This document shows, piece after piece, positions 30,501 through 36,000 of a stretch of DNA of 64,000 bases. Positions within the stretch are counted from its first letter, which is position 1; each line of letters opens with the position of its first letter. This DNA is from Candidatus Thorarchaeota archaeon (GTDB lineage Archaea; Asgardarchaeota; Thorarchaeia; Thorarchaeales; Thorarchaeaceae), in assembly GCA_019057475.1 (NCBI GenBank), contig DXJO01000046.1:91908-155907 (forward strand). Reading direction: 5' to 3'. Under the pieces are notes generated by a model. The model was not told the origin of the DNA, did not search any database, and worked only from the letters and a program-made list of their open reading frames with translations. The position numbers were made by a program, and so were the translations under genes.

Positions 30501-30674
30501 CGAGTAGGAAGCTACAGACATGGTGTCCAGTTCTGGATCTGAAACAGTCGCTCTTGGAGATTGAATCATTCCATCAACATCTCTAACAGGGGTAGCAACA
30601 GGTGCCGGCCCTATCAAGAACAGTATGAAACCTATTGATACAACAAGAATACAGACTCGACCCTTCCTTCGCAT
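21531..30674 (-). CDS. Giant secreted multidomain protein: beta-helices, cadherin-like repeats, Ig-like modules
   Basis: A 3047-aa protein. Order: signal peptide (residues 1-25); three NosD-like beta-helices at about 50-500, 508-765 and 888-1140, each closed by WSDYGG/WSYLGT-type motifs; two Ig-like linkers with VRGGGVL; eleven tandem cadherin-like repeats at about 1248-2330 (units with PVAVDDxYxTDED, DGSFTYTP and DSFTY.VSDG); four chitobiase/OmpL47-like modules (YWSVDNxGN) to about 2690; Ig-like filamin/Big_1-type modules; and a C-terminal domain opening with TGGGWIWDPSG. No C-terminal membrane helix, so it is released or attached through another protein. ATG 30674 chosen with GAGGAGA upstream and a proper signal peptide. 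Likely a cell-surface adhesin or matrix protein. Confidence 0.92.
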   Translation of the reverse strand: MRRKGRVCILVVSIGFILFLIGPAPVATPVRDVDGMIQSPRATVSDPELDTMSVASYSPHDPIKIHGDSEFAAMAQAEGWPGDGTQNNPYIIERLEIDSTGLEGSSIFIFGTQVHFRIINCRLTGAQGMEHEPTLGFASGIHLVDVMNGYLADNLIIYSNYGIGLGNTGGNDPHYHGSSYSMISGNNFIDCGMGIGLFGSSYNAIHGNTGKPGLEILLYSSSYNTIDGNLGIPGIITLFGSSSNTIIGNTLSDGRIELFGSSYNTVDDNLIHECWTGISISPWEDPVANILLYPISNTITRNVITNGYDTGIIITDSSDTVIDGNTISHIYSGGGIIITDSSDTVIDGNTISHIYSGVGIDITYCLRTTVSSNEIFDIQYGDGLSINISTDTIVMNNEIFGCGDWGIRVTIAVRTSVGNNGLMNNGGGFDLDSNLDIEVVYNALLYNGVNAQVYATQGDKFISSNLWSDYGGVDADNDGIGDTPYVGEGFEDLYPLTRLSGYHLVISIDGDADFVAQAQQEGWSGDGSHSYPYVIENYWIPRGLDGYCISIKNLVSTEFVIRNCYLTSGVYGVYLVGVETSNTVEGSTFLLNDYGIYAEDVATHGYTYIVQNEFRDNVYAIYQSMAGAGIYMNEFDGNEIGVYVDGQMAMGVDMDLNIFSENRYHAIHLYHVLNVRITGNNIVSEGGCGILLEDSSGNSMNTIQGNKLHSQYGIYLTQNSGGFVITDNVFRGELADAVDNGSSNVFEGNVYWSYLGTDADYDDIGDTAHPIAGIAGNQDLAPHMGLRWANPPTDQIVDVNQRFEYGLDIEVTFDYLRYFGYDWTDYEWSISSTPYFSIDNEGIVTNVASLSVRNYYLEVSVRGGGVLTEPFYVRVGPDPYDVPIAIDGDVALIAKSQAMGWSGDGTYNLPYIIDNLRIHGADGPYCISVKNIDSTHFAIRNCYLTGAESGVYLEEIQTSPELERNTFFDNHFGIYALNQYTPGYTNIIENGFYENDYGIYQSMAGAGIYMNEFDGNEIGVYVEGPMTMGVDMNSNIILDNEGHAIHLYNVEDVIIQGNTLSSNHGCGILLELCSGDPGMPIQDNIILHSDYGIYLAEGAGSVTRDFTIRDNAIRGELADAYDDGLYNVFVGNLYWSYDGTDVNHDGVGDIPHLIPGTSSNQDPAPEFGMSWTPTPSDQTINLGEDLSYDLNIDYSYWEDHEWTINNTAQFSVDSQGVVTNIVHLSAGDYPLEVTVRGGGVLSGVFTLSVNQAPVATDDAYITDEDVPLIVELPGVLTNDVDADLDTLTAVLVTEPSYGVLTLNPDGSFTYTPDLNWFGEDSFVYEVSDGTLSDNATVTITVNSVNDYAMPVDDYVETDEDTSVIIDYLANDYDVDGDSIRLIVWQYNPNELHGTITWGIFEVEPGVYREAFRYTPDPNWYGSTSTLRYVITDGTIGMYQATIYITVNPVNDAPVAVDDFYTTLEDLPFVINFLTNDDDVDGDLLSVVLLTTPQHGVLLPTGASEGDFVYVPDPDFNGEDSFTYEVSDGTLTDTATVTIIVNSVNDAPVAVDDRYITDEDAPFITGGALAGVLYNDSDVDSDSLVAILVSGPSEGAITLNADGSFIYAPNLNFNGADSFTYRVSDGELDSNVATVTITVNPVNDAPVAVDDFYTTLEDKLFVIDILLNDSDIDGDSLSMVLLTIPLHGVLLPTGVSEGNFVYVPDLDFNGEDSFTYEVSDGTLTDTATVTITVNSVNDAPMAEDDAYVTDEDTFLQVYVTTGLLANDTDVEGDALTAVLVTGPSHGSLVFNADGSFTYTPDPNWFDEDSFVYEVSDGILSDTATVIITVNSVNDAPVAVDDYVVTDEDTPVIIDFMANDYDIEGDSFDWMWFSWLPDEIHGWFDWVSIEVEPGVYRTALKYTPDPNWHGTSTSVEYGIIDSLGAYSSAAHIYITVNSVPDVPVALDDAYAIDEDNFLQVDSATGVLANDTDGDGDPLTVQLVSGPSHGSLTLNPDGSFTYTPNSNFNGEDSFTYRVSDGNLDSNVATVTITVIPVNDAPVAEDDAYVTDEDTLLQVYVTTGLLANDTDIDGDLLQAVLEYGPANGVLTLNPDGSFTYTPNLNFNGEDSFTYRVSDGNLDGNVAAVIITVNPVNDAPVAVDDYVETDEDTPVIIDFMANDYDVDGNAFDWKWFSWNRYEIHGQLVMILFEVEPGVYRNVIRYTPNPNWHGSSMSMQYAIIDSLYAQSSGARIYITVNPVNDAPVAVSDSYVMEGGTVLSIEARGVLLNDTDIEGDALTSILDTLPSFGTLTLSSDGSFTYVPDVGFAGVDEFTYHANDGGLDSNVVTVTITVIDTTPPSTEIIVGLPYYEDVLTYVTSSSTLTLVASDSISDVQFTYYRIDGGAWVEYSPFYLLGDDGTHTIDYYSVDHAGNAEPERSCTLYLDNTSSQTILSLTGVSGTNDWFVTSVEISFTSDDGDGSGTSSIYYILDSGPTLPFEGSFPFTENGYHTVKYWSVDNLGNTELVKSTDFKIDTEDPTTVATLGPASPNGLNGWYVSPVTLYMTADDSMSGVWQTYYMVNDGAAAVYDSPVLFSLDDTYKVEYWSVDNAGNIEAANTLYFQLDQINPITTLTIQLPRYGSDPTYVSTATDFVLDSADPVSGVERTEYRIDTGTWEVYGGPFNVDSIGLHTIYYRSVDNASNVETEQAVWICVNASEITYTGEVTGNYSDLVYLEASLVDIATQLPIPGKTIVFTIGGQTDSKLTGSDGVASVTIILNQPGGVYTVSATFEEDEEYLSSSETLEFIIEKEYAYAQYTGSTVVPTTVDTITLRATVFDDADGYWGDLTRIYVTFTIYSVPLDLANPIVVEGPYMVEVTNVEGVGVAIVEIPNLSENGYVVQISFRSEDNSYYQGPDSDLVIITVYEPTGDFVTGGGWIWDPSGSKGNFGFNVKYKKNGLPRGQLIYVYRSGEWEYIIKSTAWLGMAIVGNHSFFEAKCVVQQYNSETGELLWGSGNYQLRVDVWDDDKDGGVDVFQIRVLDKNGLVWHEAGFDPYGFLQGGNITIHIDKKD
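27607..27680 (-). repeat. 74-base identical segment shared with 28741-28814
   Basis: The same 74 bases occur at 27607-27680 and 28741-28814, in equivalent turns of the second and third beta-helix of the giant protein. Surrounding sequence is clearly related but diverged, so this stretch is either a recent duplication boundary or a gene-conversion tract. Confidence 0.85.
29603..29744 (-). repeat. 72-base tandem duplication within the first beta-helix
   Basis: Units at 29603-29672 and 29675-29744 are identical over 70 bases with period 72, encoding two copies of a 24-residue coil (GIIITDSSDTVIDGNTISHI). A 24-residue step is one helix turn, so the duplication adds one coil without breaking the fold. 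Confidence 0.9.
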
Positions 30675-30855
30675 GGTCAATTTCTCCTCTGCTGCGACGA
30701 ACGCGGTCAAGGTCTGCTCATGCAAGTCGAGAATCAAGTGTCAATGTATTGTTGTTTCCAATCTTCCTCGCAGTACTACGATTACTATGGCTTTGCTTGC
30801 TTATTAACCATTCAACCAAGCGTTTATTGCCCACGGTTGAGCTGATAAGCCGTCT

Positions 30856-30972
30856 GTCGTCACGGCGAGGGAAATCTTCGGTCCTGAGAACCGGCCTTAC
30901 AGACAAGAGAAGCAGAAGTAGTTCTCATTCTAGTTCGAGAGAGGCCAGTCCTCTCTCCATCTCTCTTTCTGC
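30856..30972 (+). repeat. ACAD-tail repeat, copy G
   Basis: Reads REIFGPENRPYRQEKQK-stop (stop 30919-30921), followed by CATTCTAGTTCGAGAGAGG with the perfect hairpin at 30937-30957 and CCATCTCTCTTT. Type I flank. It lies between the divergent giant gene and the small membrane gene at 31096; the rest of that 420-base gap shows no gene. Confidence 0.85.
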
Positions 30973-31095
30973 ACCCATAAACAGAAAAGCTGCTCCTCAT
31001 AGTATTCAGCACCAGAAGAAAGGTAGTCGAGAGAGATCTCTGAAGATGTACCCAAAATCAGTGCCTTAAGACCAAATGGCGTTCTAATTGGAACA

Positions 31096-31482
31096 ATGCT
31101 CCAGCTGACAAGAGCGCTGCTCCTCATCACCTTCTACTGGTTGATGTTGATTGAGTTTGCTCAGAGGCCAAGTTGGTCAGGTGGACCCGACATCATGACT
31201 GCGCCCCCCTCGCCATTACTCTTTTGGTTGGGGCTTCTTGATGTTGTGACTGCAATCCAACTGTGGAGAGCAAACATCCAGGGCTGGAGATACGGGGTCT
31301 TGATGAGCTTGGTGATTGTCCTTGCCGCGTTGCTGTTCCTGCCCAACATAATAATTCTAAGGCACGACGCCATGTCTATTTTAGCCATAGAGATTCTTCT
31401 TTTTTCGGCAGCGGAATTAATTGTGCTAATCACTCCAGGCGTTCGCCAGCACTTCGGCGTGCAATCGTGGTTAGGAGTTTAG
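31096..31482 (+). CDS. Small four-helix membrane protein
   Basis: A 128-aa protein with four predicted membrane helices (about residues 5-22, 40-56, 67-88 and 95-115) and short loops. No family recognised. Between repeat copies G and H. Start ATG 31096 gives a helix beginning near residue 5; no strong ribosome site is seen, so a leaderless or weakly led message is likely. Confidence 0.6.
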   Translation: MLQLTRALLLITFYWLMLIEFAQRPSWSGGPDIMTAPPSPLLFWLGLLDVVTAIQLWRANIQGWRYGVLMSLVIVLAALLFLPNIIILRHDAMSILAIEILLFSAAELIVLITPGVRQHFGVQSWLGV

Positions 31483-31489
31483 CAGCGCG

Positions 31490-31606
31490 GCCATGGCCAC
31501 GCGAATTTTCGGTCCTGAGAACCTCCCCTACATTCGAGAGAAGCGGAAGTAGTTCTCATTCTGGTTTGAGAGAGGCACGTTCTCGCTCCATTTCTCTCTT
31601 TTCTCA
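31490..31606 (+). repeat. ACAD-tail repeat, copy H
   Basis: Reads MATRIFGPENLPYIREKRK-stop (stop 31550-31552; one codon deleted in frame) followed by CTCATTCTGGTTTGAGAGAGG and an imperfect 3' arm. Left boundary of segmental-duplication copy 1, directly behind the small membrane gene. Confidence 0.8.
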
Positions 31607-31867
31607 ACAAATAGAAGATTTCTTCCCCCTAAGACTGATGTATAGTTCTCTAATGCATATGTGAAAAGCAAGAAAAGTACAAAATACTGCTGCCACGAGA
31701 ATAAAAAATACAACAGGATCAGAATAGGGTGCACCAGAGACTAATAGAATCAGAGCTACTCCAATGAATGCAATGACGCCTCTCATCACAAACCTTTGAT
31801 TGTTGGAGTCTTCAGGATCGAGCTAGGAGTCATCAGCGTTCATAGTGCAAGATACCTGATTAGACAT
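31604..31867 (-). pseudogene. Paralogue of the 87-aa membrane protein at 40038, with premature stop
   Basis: Aligned with the intact paralogue, it begins MSNQVSCTMNADDS and then has TAG (31823-31825) where the intact copy has Trp. Beyond it the frame continues with two helices and the shared ending SLRGKKSSIC. Restart at GTG 31789 or ATG 31786 would still make a 60-residue two-helix protein, so partial function is possible. Confidence 0.7.
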
Positions 31868-31970
31868 AACGAGGTCCCTTGGGAATATCCCACGTAAACA
31901 TCTTATCTTGAAACGTTATAAGCATAATTTAGGAAGTGCCTGCGCCTTCAGCGCATTCTGGATGGTGACA

Positions 31971-32090
31971 ATCGTCATGGCCAGAGAGAATTCTCGCCCT
32001 GAGAATCTGCCCTACAGACAAGAGAAGCAGAGGTAGTTCTCATTCTAGTTTGAGAGAGGCCAGTCCTCTCTCCATCTCTCCTTATTCTCA
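31971..32090 (+). repeat. ACAD-tail repeat, copy I
   Basis: Reads VMARENSRPENLPYRQEKQR-stop (stop 32034-32036), then CATTCTAGTTTGAGAGAGG and the perfect hairpin 32052-32072 with pyrimidine tract. Right end of segmental-duplication copy 1, just upstream of the DUF362 gene; in this position the hairpin would lie between the promoter region and the start codon unless transcription starts after it. Confidence 0.85.
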
Positions 32091-32146
32091 ATGAATAGAC
32101 TGATTAGAGAGCAGGGGCATAGAAGGCGTTCTGATGGTGCCAGACT

Positions 32147-33142
32147 GTGGCTGTTGTGTCCATTGTTCAGAACGCAGACATTGAACTCGCGGTTCAAGAG
32201 GCAATCAATCTCATTGGCGGGATTGAAAACTTCGTGCGTCCTCATGATAGGGTGGTAATCAAACCGAATTTGGTTTTCGCTTTGCCCTATGATACGGGGT
32301 TCACGACCGACCCACGCGTTGTCCAAGCCATCGTACAAATGTGCAAAAGCGCAGACGCATCAGATGTGATCATCGCTGAGGGAGCAGGCGGCACTGACAC
32401 CAAGTTGGCGTTTAAGAGATGTGGATACTCAGAGCTCGCGCGAAGATACGATGTCAGGCTTGTGGACCTAAATGAGAGTCAGACTACAGCAGTGGATGTT
32501 CCTGACGGCAAGGCGCTCCAGATGTTGAACATTCCGAATATCATTCTTGAGAGCGACGTTTTAATAAACGTGCCCAAGCTTAAGCTGTATAGAGATACTA
32601 ATTGGGCAAGCCTGGCTGTCAAGAATCTCATGGGCGCTATTCCCGGAAAGGGCGAATACTCGCGAACTCCCTCTGGAGAATTTCCCATCAAGCTATCTCG
32701 CGCATTCTGGAAGCCTGAAGGAAGATTCTTCCTTCCTTATCATCAACAATGGTGGAGCCCCAGAGGTGAGAAGAAGAGAGTTCACACAAACCTTGCAGAG
32801 GGCATAGTGGATTTGAATACGGTGATAAAGCCGTCCCTGAACGTCATAGATGCCATAATAGCGTGTCGCGACATAGACATGACGCATACAAAGGGGGAGA
32901 AGCCCATGGAGCTCAACACGATACTTGCTGGTAGGGATCCTCTTGCACTCGATTGCATCGCCACAAAGATTGGCGGACATACCCCACTCGACATATCGTA
33001 TCTCAAGCGCGCGGCGGAAAGAAGTGTGGGCGAATCAGATTACAACCGGATTCAAGTTGTAGGAACTCCCTTGGATAGGATAGTGGAGGCTTGGAAGACT
33101 GGACTGGCCAACAAGCAAGGTAACTCGAAGTCGACGAGTTAG
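32147..33142 (+). CDS. DUF362 domain protein
   Basis: A 331-aa protein with the DUF362 layout: VRPHDRVVIKPNLVF, TTDPRVVQAIVQMCKSA, VIIAEGAGG, a SDVLINVPKLKLY...SLAVKNLMGAIPG region and NTILAGRDPLALDCIATKIGG. Many DUF362 proteins carry a 4Fe-4S ferredoxin part; this one has none. Function is not established; members are often iron-sulfur or redox related and sometimes linked to sugar metabolism. GTG start at 32147. Downstream repeat copy J and a hairpin at 33281-33302 end the unit. Confidence 0.85.
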   Translation: MAVVSIVQNADIELAVQEAINLIGGIENFVRPHDRVVIKPNLVFALPYDTGFTTDPRVVQAIVQMCKSADASDVIIAEGAGGTDTKLAFKRCGYSELARRYDVRLVDLNESQTTAVDVPDGKALQMLNIPNIILESDVLINVPKLKLYRDTNWASLAVKNLMGAIPGKGEYSRTPSGEFPIKLSRAFWKPEGRFFLPYHQQWWSPRGEKKRVHTNLAEGIVDLNTVIKPSLNVIDAIIACRDIDMTHTKGEKPMELNTILAGRDPLALDCIATKIGGHTPLDISYLKRAAERSVGESDYNRIQVVGTPLDRIVEAWKTGLANKQGNSKSTS

Positions 33143-33202
33143 AAGCCAGAAGTAGTGCTGCAAGCACATTTCGTGAAAGCACAGTGGACAGATAGATCAC
33201 CA

Positions 33203-33268
33203 ATGGCCCGGAGATGCTCTGACCTGAGAACCGCCCCTACAGGCAAGAGAAGCAGAAGTAGTTCTAAA
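33203..33268 (+). repeat. ACAD-tail repeat, copy J
   Basis: Reads ATGGCCCGGAGATG with an indel, then PENRPYRQEKQK-stop in frame (stop 33259-33261). Its flank is AAAAAGAAAAAGGGG instead of the usual hairpin, like the fragment at 21294. It is in the convergent gap between DUF362 and the secreted protein gene. Confidence 0.75.
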
Positions 33269-33280
33269 AAGAAAAAGGGG

Positions 33281-33302
33281 AGAGGAGCGGGTAGCTCCTC
33301 TT
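33281..33302. terminator. Bidirectional hairpin between convergent genes
   Basis: GAGGAGC and GCTCCTC form a 7-base stem (33282-33288 with 33294-33300). It sits between the convergent stop codons of DUF362 and the secreted protein gene and could end transcription or protect 3' ends in both directions. Confidence 0.5.
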
Positions 33303-33311
33303 GAATTCGCT

Positions 33312-34802
33312 CTATGGATCAACTTCGATGAAGATCAGCTGGACATCATCCCCTATAGCGAGGATGACTGCACCTATTTGGCCCGCGACCGGTTTAAAGC
33401 CGTCACCATTGGCCAATGCATCATTCACCATCGCCACGGCCTCGGGGTCAGTGGGCATTGGGTATTCATCATCAGCGAAATACCATATTGCCTGCTGTAT
33501 ATCCATCATGGCCGCTTCGGAATGCTTGTGGTTCAGGATGTAGTTGATGTAATCCCACTCCTCATCGGATGCCCAGGGAGGAAGATTAGGGTCATAGCTG
33601 GAATAGACAGTAGCCGTGTAGTCGCGATAGTAGATGTAGATATCGCTATCAACACACCAGGCCGGCCAAACACCATCTGAGATATCAAACCCAGGACCCA
33701 CATCCCACAGTAGCATGTCGAAGTAGGTGTTGCTAGTGCCAGGATGAGCGTAAATCTTAATACCCGCTGGATCATCAGGCAGGTTCCAGAATTTGTAAGG
33801 TTCTTGAATTGTATAGGCAACGTAGGTGGCCCAGTTCTTGCCATCGAATTCGAACCCATCACCCCAGGCGGTTTCCATTCGATAGCAGTCGAAGTATGCA
33901 CTATAGATTAGCCCAGTTGGGTTGGAGATTGTACTGCCGCCTGCTTGAGCGTAGTTCCTGACAATGAAATCCATTGAGTTCGTGCCAGGCACAGGGATGA
34001 CCGGGTATTCTATGACAGTCTCCCACTCATGGTTGCCTATGAATGTACCCTGTACCTCACCATCAGACCCGACTAGTTCGCCGTTGAAGTAAATCTCCTC
34101 TGCGTTGTCAGATGTCGCAAGCACAACGGATCCTGTGAGGTAGCATCCTTTCTCGGGAAGATCTATCTCCTTGTGGAACTTCCTCCAGCTATCGCTTACT
34201 GGATCCTCCACATAATACGCTGTGGAAATCCAAGTGGCATCGGGAATGGAAGGCCAGTCGGGATAGACCCAGGTTGCGACGGCGGGATTCGATGATCCCC
34301 ACAAGGGGTCATCAAGTCCGTAGTACAGCCCCGCAGGTCCGAACGCTGCCACTCCAGGTTCACTGAAATCCCAGATGGTCATCTTCTCGCTGGTGCTCAC
34401 TACAATGGCATGCGCTGCTATGTAGATCTCTTTCCCGTAGTCCCAGCCCAGGGGAATTTCGTAGAGTTTCTCTGTGACGCCGTCATCAAACAGCTCTGTT
34501 GAATAATACTCGAACAGCCCTGGTATGGGATTACCGCTCCCGGTCTGACGTATTCCACCGAGGCTATCTGCAACGTGTAGATGAGTTTTGAGTATGGTCC
34601 AACCTCCGTCCATCACGTATTCCACATAGAGGTAGGCGCCATCATTCCAGACTCGAATATCACCAACATCAACTGCTTCATCGCCGCCATCAGCAATCAA
34701 GTCTGTTACAAAGGGCTCATCTGCAGTATGAGCGGCTACATTTACTGGCATAAGAGCCAGCATAAGAAACATGGCTAACAAGGGTATTACCCTCTTTCTC
34801 AA
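33312..34802 (-). CDS. Secreted protein with thioester-domain-like C-terminal part
   Basis: A 496-aa exported protein: signal peptide (PLLAMFLMLALMPVNVAA), a beta-rich first half, a galactose-binding-like middle (CYLTGSVVLATSDNAEEIYFNGEL), then a domain with WPAWCVDSD (Cys383) and DIQQAIWYFAD (Gln436/437). In thioester domains (TED) of Gram-positive adhesins a Cys from a CxD/E motif and a Gln from a Q-x-AIW motif form an internal thioester that bonds covalently to a host or matrix ligand. The spacing and motifs match; the archaeal context is unusual. No membrane anchor. TTG start. Confidence 0.65.
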   Translation of the reverse strand: MRKRVIPLLAMFLMLALMPVNVAAHTADEPFVTDLIADGGDEAVDVGDIRVWNDGAYLYVEYVMDGGWTILKTHLHVADSLGGIRQTGSGNPIPGLFEYYSTELFDDGVTEKLYEIPLGWDYGKEIYIAAHAIVVSTSEKMTIWDFSEPGVAAFGPAGLYYGLDDPLWGSSNPAVATWVYPDWPSIPDATWISTAYYVEDPVSDSWRKFHKEIDLPEKGCYLTGSVVLATSDNAEEIYFNGELVGSDGEVQGTFIGNHEWETVIEYPVIPVPGTNSMDFIVRNYAQAGGSTISNPTGLIYSAYFDCYRMETAWGDGFEFDGKNWATYVAYTIQEPYKFWNLPDDPAGIKIYAHPGTSNTYFDMLLWDVGPGFDISDGVWPAWCVDSDIYIYYRDYTATVYSSYDPNLPPWASDEEWDYINYILNHKHSEAAMMDIQQAIWYFADDEYPMPTDPEAVAMVNDALANGDGFKPVAGQIGAVILAIGDDVQLIFIEVDP

Positions 34803-35042
34803 TCTTTTCTTCCTCCTACTAGTGTTGAGATATAAGAAGTCGCTGCATTCTCTCAGACCAACTGAGAGAATCTTTAGGATGTGTCATAAATATGACAACA
34901 CTGTGAACTAGACTATGTCCGGAGCTTTGCCTTAAGGCTTCCGGAACCTAGTTTCTCTGTTTTTCCTATCTTCAACCTGTAAGTTGGTATAGCAGAGAAG
35001 GCTATATGTGTGTGAATTTAACCCAACTGAGAGGTCATCAGA

Positions 35043-35747
35043 TTGGAAGTACTAGTAATCAATGGCAGTCCTAGAAAAGATCGAGGAGCAACAGGTGGAA
35101 TTCTCTCGCCCTTTGTTGAGGGGATGAAGGAAGCCAAAGCTGATGTGGATGTCATCTATTCCAAAGGTCTAGATATCGGAGATTGTCGTGGATGTTTCAA
35201 CTGTTGGACAAATACACCCGGCAAATGCATCCAAAATGATGAAATGACAGAAGTGTTGGCCAAGATTGCTGACTCTGATATTCTAGTCCTTGCTACACCA
35301 GTGTACGTTGATGGAATGACTGGGTCCCTCAAGAGTTTCTTAGATAGATCAATTCCCCTATTGCATGGGAGGTTCGAGCTACGGGATGACCATTGTCGCC
35401 ACCCTAGGAGAGCACATGTTAAAACTGAGAAACTCGCACTTGTATCAGTAAGTGGTTTTACTGAGATGGATAACTTTGACTCACTGATTCATCATATGAA
35501 AGCACTCAGCAAAAATCTGGGTTGTGAGTTCGTAGGTTCCCTTCTCAGACCTTATGCCTGGATGCTCGATCCAGCACAGGAACAAGACGCCCCTGTGAGT
35601 GATATTCTCGAATCTATAAAACAGGCAGGATACGAATTAATCTCAGAAGGAACTATGAAAGAAGAGACCCTTGCTACTGTTGCTCGTGATATCATTCCTC
35701 GTGAGGAAGTTATCAAGATGATGCAAGGATACTTCGGTGACAAGTAG
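35043..35747 (+). CDS. Iron-sulfur flavoprotein-like NAD(P)H reductase (Isf-like)
   Basis: A 234-aa FMN-reductase-fold protein starting MEVLVINGSPRKD, the FMN-binding loop. A compact cysteine set at Cys48, 51, 54 and 62 (C-x2-C-x2-C-x7-C) matches the 4Fe-4S motif of iron-sulfur flavoproteins. ATPVYVDGMTGSLKSFLDR is the second flavin contact. Probably reduces quinones, O2 or other acceptors in the cytoplasm. TTG start with GAGAGGT upstream. A close relative is at 57508-58083. The preceding 240 bases hold only a weak inverted repeat with arms TCCGGAGC/GCTTCCGGA. Confidence 0.85.
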   Translation: MEVLVINGSPRKDRGATGGILSPFVEGMKEAKADVDVIYSKGLDIGDCRGCFNCWTNTPGKCIQNDEMTEVLAKIADSDILVLATPVYVDGMTGSLKSFLDRSIPLLHGRFELRDDHCRHPRRAHVKTEKLALVSVSGFTEMDNFDSLIHHMKALSKNLGCEFVGSLLRPYAWMLDPAQEQDAPVSDILESIKQAGYELISEGTMKEETLATVARDIIPREEVIKMMQGYFGDK

Positions 35748-35885
35748 CCATTACGTATTAAGCAGAGTTTGGAATCATTAATTTGCTCGAACGATAAACG
35801 AGATTTTTGTGGCTGACGATGCATTCGCTGACCATCCTGGCGATAATCTGTGAGAGGGCATCATTCGATTCCGACAACTTGGTGG

Positions 35886-35950
35886 GAAGCAGATGTGATT
35901 CCTCAATCTGCAAGAGAGAAGTTCATCCTCGCTCACTCGCCTTTCTTCAG
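35886..35950 (+). repeat. Degenerate ACAD-tail repeat, copy K
   Basis: GAAGCAGATGTGATTCCTCAATCTGCAAGAG-like sequence (given here in part: GAAGCAGATGTGATTCCTC) followed by TCATCCTCGCTCACTCGCC. The stop codon has drifted from TAG to TGA. It shares TTCCTCAATCTGCAAGAG with the copy at 42507 and is otherwise closest to type II. Confidence 0.55.
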
Positions 35951-36000
35951 AAGAAAAGGGGAGGGGAATGGCGCCCCCTCAATGAATCTCAACTATACGG

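Larger units (their letters stand above)
31482..32030 (+). repeat. Segmental duplication, copy 1 (partner 39920-40463)
   Basis: About 550 bases related throughout to 39920-40463. Each unit runs from one ACAD-tail repeat (H or L) across a small minus-strand gene and its upstream region (shared CTTGAAACGTTATAA block) into a second ACAD-tail repeat (I or M). The similarity begins just before the first repeat and ends inside the second, at GAGAAGCAG, so the repeats define the breakpoints. Confidence 0.85.

Noticed and set aside
31528..31734. Minus-strand open frame across repeat copy H.
   Set aside because: A different frame from the paralogous membrane gene, and it runs through repeat sequence; no support.
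13755..33261. Reading each repeat copy as a separate ~19-aa microprotein starting at ATG (MAREIFGPENLPYRQEKQK).
   Set aside because: The ATG is lost in copies E (ATA) and G (ACG), J and L are frameshifted, and no ribosome site precedes them; a decaying copy of a gene end explains the pattern better.
34918..34946. Inverted repeat TCCGGAGC/GCTTCCGGA considered as a riboswitch or operator.
   Set aside because: Imperfect, alone, and about 100 bases from the next start; no known motif.
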